Shown here: positions 16,532 to 24,798 of the stretch, piece after piece
Layout: each line of letters starts with the position of its first letter
Numbering within the stretch: position 1 is the stretch's first letter
Assembly (NCBI GenBank): GCA_900766265.1
Contig: CAAFUS010000013.1
Span: forward strand, 186,001 to 250,000
Origin: Pseudomonadaceae bacterium
GTDB taxonomy: Bacteria > Pseudomonadota > Gammaproteobacteria > Pseudomonadales > Pseudomonadaceae
Length of the DNA stretch: 64,000 nucleotides
Direction: 5' to 3'
Notes under the pieces: model-generated
Told to the model about the DNA's origin: nothing
The model's database searches: none
What the model saw: only the letters and a program-made list of their open reading frames with translations
Translations under genes and position numbers: made by a program

Positions 16532-17646
16532 TGGAGACCGGCATGCGTGCTTCGTTCAAACGCCTGCTGGCCGGCGCCGTGCTGGCCTGGCTGCCCGCCG
16601 CCGGCGCCGTGCCGCTGATGGACCTGGTGGACATCGAGGGCATCCGCGGCAACCAGTTGATCGGCTACGGCCTGGTGGTGGGTCTCGATGGCACCGGCGA
16701 CAAGAACCAGGTCAAGTTCACCAGCCAGTCGGTGGGCAACATGCTCAAGCAGTTCGGCGTGAACCTGCCGGACAAGGTCGACCCCAAGCTCAAGAACGTC
16801 GCGGCGGTGACCGTCACCGCGACCCTGCCGCCGTCCTACAGCCCCGGCCAGACCTTGGATGTCACGGTGTCGTCCCTGGGCGATGCCAAGAGCCTGCGAG
16901 GCGGTACTCTGCTGATGACCCAGCTGCAGGGCGTCGACGGCGAAACCTACGCGCTGGCCCAGGGCAACCTGGTCGTCGGCGGGCTCAATGCGTCCGGTCA
17001 GAGCGGCTCCAGCGTCGCGATCAACAGCGCCAACGCGGGCCTGATCCCCAACGGTGCGACGGTGGAACGCGAGATCCCCACCGATTTCACCGAGCGCCCG
17101 GACGTGATGCTCAATCTGCGCCAACCGAGCTTCCAGACCGCCACCCGGGTGGTCGACGCGGTGAATGAATTCTTCGGCCCCGGCACCGCCACTGCGCTCA
17201 ACGCCACCAAGGTCTCGCTGCGCGCCCCGGTGACCCCGACCCAGCGCATGAGCTTCATGGCGATGCTCGAAGGGCTGGACGTGCAGGAAGGGCGGACGCG
17301 GCCGAAGGTCGTGTTCAACAGCCGTACCGGCACCGTGGTGGTGGGCCAGGGCGTGCGCGTGAAGGCGGCCGCGGTGTCCCATGGCACCCTGACCGTGACC
17401 ATCAGCGAGCGCCCGCAGGTCAGCCAGCCGGGTCCGCTCTCGGGCGGCCAGACGGTGGTTACCCCGCAATCGGATGTCGCCGTCGAGCAGGAGCGCAACG
17501 CGATGTTCGAGTGGCCCGAGGGCGCCAACCTGGAAAGCATCATCAATACGGTCAACAGCCTGGGCGCCACCCCCGACGACGTAATGAGCATCCTCCAGGC
17601 GCTCGAGCGCGCCGGCGCGCTGAACGCCGAACTGGTCGTGATCTGA
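16531..17646 (+). CDS. flgI: Flagellar P-ring protein FlgI
   Basis: A 371-residue precursor (a start at 16543, MRASFK, is also plausible). A Sec signal (FKRLLAGAVLAWLPAAGA) is followed by the FlgI opening DIEGIRGNQLIGYGLVVGLDGTGDK. The body has the SLRGGTLLMTQLQGVDG and ARTRPKVVFNSRTGTVVVGQ-like blocks, and the C-terminus holds DDVMSILQALERAGALNAELVVI. It forms the periplasmic P ring with help from FlgA. Confidence 0.97.
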   Translation: METGMRASFKRLLAGAVLAWLPAAGAVPLMDLVDIEGIRGNQLIGYGLVVGLDGTGDKNQVKFTSQSVGNMLKQFGVNLPDKVDPKLKNVAAVTVTATLPPSYSPGQTLDVTVSSLGDAKSLRGGTLLMTQLQGVDGETYALAQGNLVVGGLNASGQSGSSVAINSANAGLIPNGATVEREIPTDFTERPDVMLNLRQPSFQTATRVVDAVNEFFGPGTATALNATKVSLRAPVTPTQRMSFMAMLEGLDVQEGRTRPKVVFNSRTGTVVVGQGVRVKAAAVSHGTLTVTISERPQVSQPGPLSGGQTVVTPQSDVAVEQERNAMFEWPEGANLESIINTVNSLGATPDDVMSILQALERAGALNAELVVI

Positions 17647-17656
17647 AGAAGGCCCC

Positions 17657-18796
17657 ATGAGCATCGTTTCCCTCCCTCAGCACTTCAACGCTCAGCGCGC
17701 CCGTGGCGAGAGCCCGGCGGCGGCGCGGCGCCAGCAGCTCGAAGCGGTTTCCGAGCAGTTCGAGGCGCTGTTCCTGCAGCAGATTCTCAAGCAGATGCGC
17801 AAGGCCAGCGACGTGCTGGGTGCCGGCAACCCGATGCGCAGCCGCGAGCTGGACACCATGCGCGACTTCTATGACGAAGTGCTGGCCCAGACGCTCGCGG
17901 GCAAGCGCCAGACGGGTATCGCCGACATGCTGGTGCAGCAACTCGGCGGCGGCGCCGACCTGGTCGCCGCGCAGGCTCCGGCCACCGGAGCCCTGCCTGG
18001 CAGATCTCAGGGTGCCAGCCTGCACAGCATCGGCCGCTCCGTTCAGCGTGGGGTCGAGGCGCTGGATCTGGCCTGGACCCGCGGCAGGGAAGGCTTCCGG
18101 GCGCTGGTCGATAGCGTGATCAAGCACGAGTCCAGCGGCAACGTCGCCGCCGTTTCGGCCAAGGGCGCCCGGGGTCTGATGCAGCTGATGCCCGGCACGG
18201 CGCGCGACATGGCCGCCGAGCTCGGCCTACCCTACAGCGAGGCGCGGCTGACCGAGGACGCCGAGTACAACAAGCGCCTGGGCAGCGCCTACCTGAACAA
18301 GATGCTCGACCGATACGACGGCCACCAGGCCCTGGCTCTTGCCGCCTACAACGCCGGCCCCGGCAAGGTGGACGAATGGCTCAGGACGCTGGGCGATCCG
18401 CGCACCGGCGAGATCGGCACCGCGGCCTGGGTGCAGAAGATCCCCTACCAGGAAACCCGCAACTACACCCGCAACATCCTCGGCGATCTGCAGGCCGCCA
18501 CCGCGCGGCCGCGGGGGGATCAGGCGCAAACGATGCTCGAGGCGGGGCCGCGCTGGTCGCAGCAGGCCCGTGCCAGCCTGGACTCGGCCGAGCGGCTGAA
18601 GAACGCCGAGCTGATCGCCGTAGGGCAGGGCAAGCGGCTGCTGGCTGAAGATGCCGATTCGGACGAGGCGCCGCTTAAGTACGCCGCCGATCCGGTCGCC
18701 CTGTTCAGGAATCAGCATCCCGTCGCGGCGCCGGGCGGCCATCAATCGGTCGCGTTCGCCCAGCCGATCCGCATCGAGAAGGAAATCCTGTCGTGA
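17657..18796 (+). CDS. flgJ: FlgJ with a lytic transglycosylase (SLT/GH23) domain
   Basis: A 379-residue protein. Residues about 20-95 form the rod-binding domain (QFEALFLQQILKQMRKA, then LDTMRDFYDEVLAQ). Residues about 145-270 are a GH23/Slt-type domain: catalytic Glu158 in IKHESSGN, ARGLMQLMPGTA, and AYNAGPGKVDEWL. Classical gammaproteobacterial FlgJ instead has a GH73 glucosaminidase domain, so the wall-opening chemistry here should be lytic transglycosylation. The last ~100 residues are polar and of unknown role. It clears peptidoglycan for rod passage and caps the rod. GTGA overlap with flgK. Confidence 0.93.
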   Translation: MSIVSLPQHFNAQRARGESPAAARRQQLEAVSEQFEALFLQQILKQMRKASDVLGAGNPMRSRELDTMRDFYDEVLAQTLAGKRQTGIADMLVQQLGGGADLVAAQAPATGALPGRSQGASLHSIGRSVQRGVEALDLAWTRGREGFRALVDSVIKHESSGNVAAVSAKGARGLMQLMPGTARDMAAELGLPYSEARLTEDAEYNKRLGSAYLNKMLDRYDGHQALALAAYNAGPGKVDEWLRTLGDPRTGEIGTAAWVQKIPYQETRNYTRNILGDLQAATARPRGDQAQTMLEAGPRWSQQARASLDSAERLKNAELIAVGQGKRLLAEDADSDEAPLKYAADPVALFRNQHPVAAPGGHQSVAFAQPIRIEKEILS

Positions 18797-20160
18797 GCAT
18801 TTTGAGTCAGATCGGCTACAGCGGTGTGCGCGCCTCGCAACTGGCGATGACCTCGACCAGCCAGAACATCGCCAACGTCAACACCCCCGGCTTCAGCCGG
18901 CTCTCGCCGGAGCTGCGCTCGGTGGCCGGCCTGAGCGGCTCCAACATCGGTTCCGGTGTGCAGGTCACCAGCATTCGGCGTCTGGCCAACGAGTTCCAGA
19001 CCCAGCAGCTGTGGCGCGCCACCACCGATCAGCACTATTTCAGCACCACCCAGCAGTACCTGACGTCGCTCGAAGGCCTGCTCGCGGCCGAGGGCTCGAG
19101 CATCAGTGTTGGCCTCGACAACTTCTTCGCGGCGCTCAGCGAAGCGAGCTCGACCCCCGAATCCAGCGCCCTGCGCCAGCAGATCCTGGGCGAGGCCAAG
19201 CAGCTCGCACAGCGCTTCAACGGCCTCAACGGCAACATCGGTACCCAGATCACCGCGCTGCAGGGCCAGCGCACCGCCATGGTCAGCGAGATGAACGGGT
19301 TGGCCGGCAACATCGCCGCGCTGAACAAGCAGATCACCGAACTCGAATCCACCGGCAGCGACACCGCGACGCTGCGCGATTACCGCGAGAACCTGGTCAA
19401 GGACCTGAGCCAGTACGCCGGCATCCGTGTCCAGGAACTGGCCGACGGCTCGCTCAGCGTGTCGCTCGCCAACGGCCAGCCGCTGGTCGCCGGCAGCACG
19501 GCGGGGGAGCTGCGCATCGAGAACACCCTCGACGGTCGCCAGGACGTGTCCCTGGTGTTCGCCAAGACCACCTTCCCGCTGGTGCAGGACGGCCTCGGCG
19601 GCTCGCTCGGCGGACTTCACGACGCCGAATACGGCGACTTGCGACCGGCCCAGGCGGAGCTTCACGAGATGGCTTCGGCGCTGTCGCAGATGGTCAACGA
19701 GACCTTGGCCAGCGGCTTCGATCTCGACGGCAATCCCGGCCAGCCGCTGTTCGTCTACGACCCCGACAGCACCAGCGGCATGCTGGGCGTGAGCGCCCTT
19801 AAACCCTCCGAACTGGCGTTCTCCTCCGTGCCCGGCGAGGTCGGCAACAACGAAACGCTGCTGGGTCTCCTGGAGATCAAGAACCGCCGTATCGAGGTCG
19901 GTGGCAATCAGGTCGCCCTCAACGAGGGCTACGCGGGCCTCGTGGGTCGCGTGGCCAGCGGCAGCCGCCAGAACCAGGCCGACCTGGCCGCCGCCACCAC
20001 GCTCACCCGCCAGGCCCGGGCACAGCGCGACAGCGTCAGCGCCGTGAACCTGGACGAGGAAGCGGTCAACCTCATGACCTACCAGCAGGCCTACCAGGCC
20101 AACCTGAAGGTCATCAGCACCTCCAACGACCTGTTCAGCGCCGTTCTGGCGATGTTCTGA
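18793..20160 (+). CDS. flgK: Hook-filament junction protein FlgK
   Basis: A 455-residue hook-associated protein 1, starting with GTG inside the flgJ stop. The N-terminus (YSGVRASQLAMTSTSQNIANVNTPGFSR) and the FlgK-type coiled coil (about 85-230) are visible. The C-terminal VNLDEEAVNLMTYQQAYQANLKVISTSNDLFSAVLAMF is diagnostic of FlgK. It forms the first junction zone between hook and filament and is chaperoned by FlgN. Confidence 0.96.
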   Translation: MSILSQIGYSGVRASQLAMTSTSQNIANVNTPGFSRLSPELRSVAGLSGSNIGSGVQVTSIRRLANEFQTQQLWRATTDQHYFSTTQQYLTSLEGLLAAEGSSISVGLDNFFAALSEASSTPESSALRQQILGEAKQLAQRFNGLNGNIGTQITALQGQRTAMVSEMNGLAGNIAALNKQITELESTGSDTATLRDYRENLVKDLSQYAGIRVQELADGSLSVSLANGQPLVAGSTAGELRIENTLDGRQDVSLVFAKTTFPLVQDGLGGSLGGLHDAEYGDLRPAQAELHEMASALSQMVNETLASGFDLDGNPGQPLFVYDPDSTSGMLGVSALKPSELAFSSVPGEVGNNETLLGLLEIKNRRIEVGGNQVALNEGYAGLVGRVASGSRQNQADLAAATTLTRQARAQRDSVSAVNLDEEAVNLMTYQQAYQANLKVISTSNDLFSAVLAMF

Positions 20161-20193
20161 CGCGCGCAAGCGGATTGACGAGACTTTAGACCC

Positions 20194-21105
20194 ATGCGGA
20201 TCTCCAACGCCCAGATCACCGCGCTGATGCACGGCTCGATGAACACCAGCTCCGAAAAGCTCGGCAAGCTGATGCAGCAGATGGCGACCGGCGAGCGGCT
20301 GCTGCTGCCGTCGGACGACCCCATCGCCAGCGTGCGCGTGCTGCGCATCCAGCGCGAGGAAGCGAGCCTGGCGCAGTACCGCAGCAACATCGCCAACGTC
20401 TCGGGCAACCTGTCGAAGCAGGAAACCAACCTCAAGGCCGCCTCTGACAGCATGCTGAGCGTGCGCGACCTGCTGCTCTGGGCAGCCAACGGCTCGAACA
20501 CCAGCGAAGATCTGGGCGCCATCGCCAACGAGCTGGACACACTGGAGAAAACCATCCTGAGTTTCGCCAACGTGCGGGACGAGGAGGGCCGCTATCTGTT
20601 CTCCGGGACGTTGAGCGACCGTCCGGCCATCGTCTTCGACGAGGCGACCGGCCTCTACGCCCTCAATGGCAACGACAAGCACCGCCAGGCGGCGGTCGCC
20701 AATGGCGTGCTGGTCGAGGAGAATGTCACCGCGGCGCAGGTGTTTGGCGACATCTCCATGCTCAACGACCTCCATACGCTGGTGCAGATGCTCAAGGACC
20801 CGGCGCTCGATGCCAGCGACCCGGCCGTGCGTGCGCAGATTACGGCCACGCTGGACAGCCTCGACGCCACTCACGGCGATCTGCTGGGGGCGGTCACCGA
20901 CCTGGGTGGGCGGCAGAACTCCCTGACGCTGCTCACCGACAGCAACGAGGACGTGTCGCTGGTGAACCAGAAGATCGAAGGCCAGCTGTCGCGCTTGGAC
21001 TACGCCGGCGCGAGCATCGACCTGAACAACTATCAGCTGGCGTTGCAGGCGACCCAGAAGACGTACATGAAGATCAACGAGCTGTCCCTGTTCGGGCTGC
21101 TGTGA
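20194..21105 (+). CDS. flgL: Hook-filament junction protein FlgL
   Basis: A 303-residue flagellin-like protein with N-terminal MRISNAQITALMHGSMNTSSEKLGKLMQQMATGERLLLPSDDPIAS, as in FlgL, and a C-terminal flagellin-like helix with LNNYQLALQATQKTYMKINELSLF. It makes the second junction zone between FlgK and the filament. The gap to flgK is 33 bases. The following gene starts 15 bases downstream and probably belongs to the same transcript. Confidence 0.95.
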   Translation: MRISNAQITALMHGSMNTSSEKLGKLMQQMATGERLLLPSDDPIASVRVLRIQREEASLAQYRSNIANVSGNLSKQETNLKAASDSMLSVRDLLLWAANGSNTSEDLGAIANELDTLEKTILSFANVRDEEGRYLFSGTLSDRPAIVFDEATGLYALNGNDKHRQAAVANGVLVEENVTAAQVFGDISMLNDLHTLVQMLKDPALDASDPAVRAQITATLDSLDATHGDLLGAVTDLGGRQNSLTLLTDSNEDVSLVNQKIEGQLSRLDYAGASIDLNNYQLALQATQKTYMKINELSLFGLL

Positions 21106-21119
21106 CCGAGGTGGTGTGA

Positions 21120-22160
21120 ATGAAGATTGGCAAGCAGCTTCCCGCTGTTTCGACGATCAATCCACAGGATCGTCGCCAGGCGTTGCTGCCCGATGCGCCG
21201 GTGCCGAAGGCGCGTGGCGAGCGGGCCGGCAGCGAGCTGTCCGCCCCTCCCAAGGGCGGCAAGAAGAACGCCAGCTTCAACCTGCAGCTCAACCAGCAGC
21301 TGTCCTCGATGCAGTCGGCCGAAAGCTACCTGACGGACCTGCAGAGCCGTCTTTCGGACCTCAAGCTCAACCTCAGCCGCGAACTCGCCGCACAGTCCCA
21401 GGTGGGCGAGCGGGAAAGCATTCGCCAGGGCGCGAAGAAGGTCGGCGAACTGCTGCAGCAGCGGGCTAGACGCTCCGGCAATGCGTTGGATGCGAACCTC
21501 AAGCTCCACCTGCACGAGCCGGTTCGTGCCCGCTTCAGCCTGCAGGGGCTGGAATCGATCGAAGCCGTTCGCCAGTCCGGCAAGGAAACCCTGCTGTTCA
21601 GCGGCGGGCGTCAGCTGGCCGAGCCGGTGGCGGTCGTGCTGGATGACAACCTCAGCGACGAGCAGATCCTGCGCCGTTTCAACGCCTCGCTGGGGCAGGC
21701 TGGCATTCGCGCCGAACTGGACCAGGGCGGCGAGCTGAAATTCTCGGCCCGTGAATCCGACTGGCTGCGCCTGAAGGACCAGCTGGGCGTCCAGGGTGAG
21801 GGCAAGCTGTTCGCCAAGGGCCAGTACGTCCGGCTGCACAGCGAGCAGGAGCAGCTGTTGGCATTCCCTGACGAACTGCGGCTCGATTCGCTGCGCGAGA
21901 TGCGCCTCGTGCTCGACTCGGTCGTTACGGCGCTGGACAAGGTCTCGGCCTTGCGCGAGCAGCTCGGCCACCGGCAGGAGGAGATTCGGGAATTCCTCGC
22001 CCGCCAGGCCGACGCCGAGGAGAAGGAGTGGGCGCTTGCCTACGCCCGCTCGGTCTTCGACCTGATGAACCGCAGCCCTTCGAGCTACGCCGCCGTCACC
22101 CAGACCGTGGTTGCCCAGGCCAACATCAGTCGATTCGCCGTGGTCAGCCTGCTGTCCTGA
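21120..22160 (+). CDS. LafW-like putative hook-associated protein
   Basis: A 346-residue soluble protein with no signal peptide or membrane segment. It has a basic, polar N-terminus (about 1-60), coiled-coil-prone stretches (about 70-120 and 255-305) and a central region of mixed predicted strand and helix. I recognise no enzyme motif. In Flag-2 loci the gene directly after lfgL is lafW, described as a putative hook-associated protein, and this gene holds that position at the end of the flg operon. It is followed at once by a terminator hairpin. The name rests on position only. Confidence 0.5.
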   Translation: MKIGKQLPAVSTINPQDRRQALLPDAPVPKARGERAGSELSAPPKGGKKNASFNLQLNQQLSSMQSAESYLTDLQSRLSDLKLNLSRELAAQSQVGERESIRQGAKKVGELLQQRARRSGNALDANLKLHLHEPVRARFSLQGLESIEAVRQSGKETLLFSGGRQLAEPVAVVLDDNLSDEQILRRFNASLGQAGIRAELDQGGELKFSARESDWLRLKDQLGVQGEGKLFAKGQYVRLHSEQEQLLAFPDELRLDSLREMRLVLDSVVTALDKVSALREQLGHRQEEIREFLARQADAEEKEWALAYARSVFDLMNRSPSSYAAVTQTVVAQANISRFAVVSLLS

Positions 22161-22167
22161 TCGCTTC

Positions 22168-22188
22168 GAGGCCCCGGTCCGGGGCCTC
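22168..22188 (+). terminator. Terminator hairpin closing the flg operon
   Basis: A perfect 10-base inverted repeat (GAGGCCCCGG, one-base centre, CCGGGGCCTC) starts 8 bases after the LafW-like stop and is followed by ATCCCTTT. The stem is very stable but the U tract is poor. A run of eight T at 22242-22249 further on could add a second stop signal. Confidence 0.65.
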
Positions 22189-22258
22189 ATCCCTTTCCGA
22201 GCATCGATCACTTGCCAGCCCGGCGGAACGTCCGTGCGGCCTTTTTTTTGATCGTCAC

Positions 22259-22285
22259 TGTCGATTCATCGCTCGCCCGTACGAC
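22259..22285 (+). promoter_or_regulatory. Putative ECF42 autoregulated promoter
   Basis: TGTCGA at 22259-22264 and CGAC at 22282-22285 are separated by 17 bases. This matches the motif described for ECF42 sigma factors (-35 TGTCGA, -10 CGA/TC). It lies 38 bases before the first gene of a module that ends in an ECF42-type sigma gene, so self-control of the module is the natural reading. Confidence 0.65.
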
Positions 22286-22323
22286 TAGAGATATCCAGTC
22301 AACGGTCGCACGGAGATACCGAC

Positions 22324-22692
22324 GTGAGATACCTCTGCCTGATCCATCTCGATCACGATGCCTTCGCCCGTCTGAGCGGCGCCCAGTGCGCGTCGCTGGC
22401 CAGTGAGTGCCTGGCCTACCGGGACGATCTGCAGCGCGGCGGGCAACTGATCGCCGCGGGATTTCTGCAGCCGCTGCGGGCGGCGACCTCGCTTCGCCTG
22501 CGCGGCGCCGATCCCTGTCTCGACGCGGGGCCTTGCCTGCCGGCGCGCGACCCGCTCTGCGGCTTCTACCTCATCGAAGCCGCCGACCTCAACGACGCCA
22601 TCAGGCTCACCGCTCACGCGCCCTCGGCCCGCCATGGCTGCATCGAAATCCGCGCGGTCCACGGCGCCGCGCTGCCGCTCCCGGCCCTTTGA
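22324..22692 (+). CDS. YCII/DGPF-family protein, divergent copy
   Basis: A 122-residue dimeric alpha-beta-barrel type protein, starting with GTG behind GGAG. The N-terminal MRYLCLIHLDHDAFARL and the GFYLIEAADLNDAIRLTAHAPSA region place it in the YCII-related (DGPF) family that accompanies ECF42 sigma factors. The family motif DGPFAETKE is degraded here to GPCLPARDP, unlike the canonical copy at 23208-23564, so its function may have drifted. First gene of a four-gene module; the biochemical role of these proteins is unknown. Confidence 0.8.
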   Translation: MRYLCLIHLDHDAFARLSGAQCASLASECLAYRDDLQRGGQLIAAGFLQPLRAATSLRLRGADPCLDAGPCLPARDPLCGFYLIEAADLNDAIRLTAHAPSARHGCIEIRAVHGAALPLPAL

Positions 22693-22743
22693 TCACCCCG
22701 GCGCCGCCGTCCGGCGACGCCCCTACAACCGGAGGAACGCAAG

Positions 22744-23211
22744 ATGAGCACCGCAAATCATGAAGAAACCCGTATCCGTGAGCTGACCGAGGCGTTCGTC
22801 GCTGCGGTGGGCGCCAAGGACCTGGATCGGATCATGGCCGGCTACGCCGACGACGTGATCGCCTTCGATGCCGTCGGGGAGTTGCAATTCAAGGGCGCGC
22901 AGCTATACCGAGAACACTGGCAGCGCTGCCTGTCGTTCTGCCAGGGCGAAGGATTCTTCGAGATCCACGACATGGGCGTACAAGCCACCGGTGACCTGGC
23001 GTTCGGGCACTTTCTCAGCCACTGCGGCGGGCCGAACGAGCAGGGCGAGATGCAGACCTGCTGGATGCGCGGCACCCGCTGCTGGCGCAAACAGGGCGGC
23101 GAGTGGAAGGTGGTCCACGAACACTTCTCTGCGCCTTTCGACATGCAGTCCGGCGCGGTGCAGTTCAATCTGCAGCCGGAATCGGGCGCGACATCCAGGG
23201 AGCATGCATGA
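22744..23211 (+). CDS. SnoaL-like / DUF4440-type nuclear transport factor 2 fold protein
   Basis: A 155-residue protein with the NTF2/SnoaL pattern: helix ELTEAFVAAVGAKDLDRIMAGYADDVIAFDAVG, then strands ending in RGTRCWRKQGGEWKVVHEHFSAPF. The fold binds small hydrophobic ligands or acts as an isomerase/cyclase, but no specific substrate can be read from the sequence. A strong GGAGGA precedes the ATG, and the stop overlaps the next YCII gene (ATGA). Proteins of this fold recur beside ECF41/ECF42 sigma genes. Confidence 0.85.
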   Translation: MSTANHEETRIRELTEAFVAAVGAKDLDRIMAGYADDVIAFDAVGELQFKGAQLYREHWQRCLSFCQGEGFFEIHDMGVQATGDLAFGHFLSHCGGPNEQGEMQTCWMRGTRCWRKQGGEWKVVHEHFSAPFDMQSGAVQFNLQPESGATSREHA

Positions 23212-23564
23212 ACTTTCTCTGCCTGATCTATTACGACGAAGCGAAGGTCGATGCCATGACCGACGAGCAATGGCTGGCCCTGGTCAGCCGATGCAAGGCC
23301 TTTGGCGAGCGGTTGCGCGCCAGCGGGCAGATGCTCGCCGGCGAGCCGCTGCAGTCGGTGCGTACCGCCAAGACGCTGCGCAGCGAGGGCGGTGGGTTGT
23401 CCGTGGTGGACGGCCCATTCGCCGAGACCAAGGAGCAGCTGGCGGGCTTCTACCTGATCGATGCGCCGGACATCGACGCGGCGGTAGCGATCGCCGCGGA
23501 CATTCCGCCGGCTCACCTGGGCAGCATCGAAGTGCGGCCGCTGCGCCAACTGCCGCAGCGCTGA
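23208..23564 (+). CDS. YCII/DGPF-family protein, canonical copy
   Basis: A 118-residue protein with the full family motif VVDGPFAETKEQLAGFYLIDAPD and the N-terminal MNFLCLIYYDEAKV. ATG at 23208 overlaps the stop of the SnoaL-like gene. DGPF proteins are the regular neighbours of ECF42 sigma factors and are probably their regulated targets or signal-linked partners; no anti-sigma gene is present. Ten bases separate it from the sigma gene. Confidence 0.9.
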   Translation: MNFLCLIYYDEAKVDAMTDEQWLALVSRCKAFGERLRASGQMLAGEPLQSVRTAKTLRSEGGGLSVVDGPFAETKEQLAGFYLIDAPDIDAAVAIAADIPPAHLGSIEVRPLRQLPQR

Positions 23565-23574
23565 GGGCGGAGCC

Positions 23575-24798
23575 ATGGCAGCGAGCACCGTCGAGGCGAT
23601 CTACCGGCAGGAGTCGCGGCGGGTCCTGGCCACCCTGATCCGCCTGCTGGGCGATTTCGACCTGGCCGAGGAGGCGCTTCACGAGGCCTTCATCGCGGCC
23701 GTCGAACAGTGGCCACGTGACGGCCTGCCCTCCAACCCGCGCGCCTGGCTGGTCTCCACCGGCCGCTTCAAGGCGATCGACGGGCTGCGCCGGCGGGCGC
23801 GTTTCGACGCCTCGCTGGGGGCGCTGGCCGAGCAGCTGGCCGCGCCGGAGCGCGAACTGGACGAGCCGGGCATGGAAGACGATCGCTTGCGGTTGATCTT
23901 CATCTGCTGCCACCCCAGGTTACCGGATGACGCCCAAGTGGCGCTGACGCTGCGCGAGGTCTGCGGGCTGAAGACCGAGCAGATCGCGCGGGCGTTCCTC
24001 GTCGCGCCCACCACCATCGCGCAGCGCATCGTCAGGGCCAAGAGCCGGATCCGCTCGCTGGGGCTTCCCTACGAGGTGCCGGGCCCGCAGGAACTCGCCG
24101 GGCGACTGGGCAGCGTGTTGCGGGTCATCTACCTGGTCTTCAACGAGGGCTATTGCGCCTCATCGGGCGATTCGCTGATCCGCGCCGACCTGACCGGCGA
24201 GGCGATTCGGCTCGGCCGTCTGCTGACAGAGCTGCTTCCCGAGCCCGAGGCGTTCGGGCTGTTGGCCCTGATGCTGCTGCAGAACGCCCGGCAGGCGGCA
24301 CGCACCGATGCCGACGGCCAGCTGGTGCTGCTGGAGGAGCAGGATCGCTCGCTCTGGGAGCCAGCGGCGATCGCAGAGGGCGTGCTGCTGGTGACGCGCG
24401 CTCTGATGTCGCGGCGCTTCGGGCCCTATTCGCTGCAGGCCGCGATCGCCGCGGTGCACGCCCAGGCCCGGCGGGCCGAGGCGACCGACTGGCGGCAGAT
24501 CGTCGGGCTCTACGATGTGCTCCTTCAGCTGGAGCCCTCGGCGGTGGTCGAGCTCAACCGTGCGGTAGCGCTGGCGATGTGCGAGGGCCCGGCGATCGGG
24601 CTCGAGCACGTAGACGGGCTGCTGGCCCGCGGTGAACTGGCCGACTATCACCTGGCACACGCCGCGCGGGCCGACCTTTGCCGGCGCCTCGGGCGCACCC
24701 GCGAGGCGGGGGAGAGCTATCGGCGCGCGCTGGCGCTGGCGAGGCTGGAGCCGGAGCGGCGCTTTCTGCGCCAGCGGCTGGACCAGCTCGCGCGCTAG
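23575..24798 (+). CDS. ECF42-type RNA polymerase sigma factor with C-terminal extension
   Basis: A 407-residue sigma-70 family protein. Region 2 lies at about 8-75 (LGDFDLAEEALHEAFIAAVEQWPRDGLPSNPRAWL) and region 4 at about 115-170 (LTLREVCGLKTEQIARAFLVAPTTIAQRIVRAK). A roughly 220-residue helical, TPR-like C-terminal domain (NEGYCASSG, LELNRAVALAM-like blocks) is characteristic of ECF42 and is thought to replace an anti-sigma factor in control. Preceded by YCII/DGPF and SnoaL-like genes in one module. It is convergent with dctD, sharing the bases CTAG at the two stops. Confidence 0.92.
   Translation: MAASTVEAIYRQESRRVLATLIRLLGDFDLAEEALHEAFIAAVEQWPRDGLPSNPRAWLVSTGRFKAIDGLRRRARFDASLGALAEQLAAPERELDEPGMEDDRLRLIFICCHPRLPDDAQVALTLREVCGLKTEQIARAFLVAPTTIAQRIVRAKSRIRSLGLPYEVPGPQELAGRLGSVLRVIYLVFNEGYCASSGDSLIRADLTGEAIRLGRLLTELLPEPEAFGLLALMLLQNARQAARTDADGQLVLLEEQDRSLWEPAAIAEGVLLVTRALMSRRFGPYSLQAAIAAVHAQARRAEATDWRQIVGLYDVLLQLEPSAVVELNRAVALAMCEGPAIGLEHVDGLLARGELADYHLAHAARADLCRRLGRTREAGESYRRALALARLEPERRFLRQRLDQLAR

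Noticed and set aside
18742..20874. A 710-codon minus-strand frame across flgK and flgL
   Set aside because: It is antisense to two clearly identified structural genes. Its composition is a shadow of their codon use and no motif is present.
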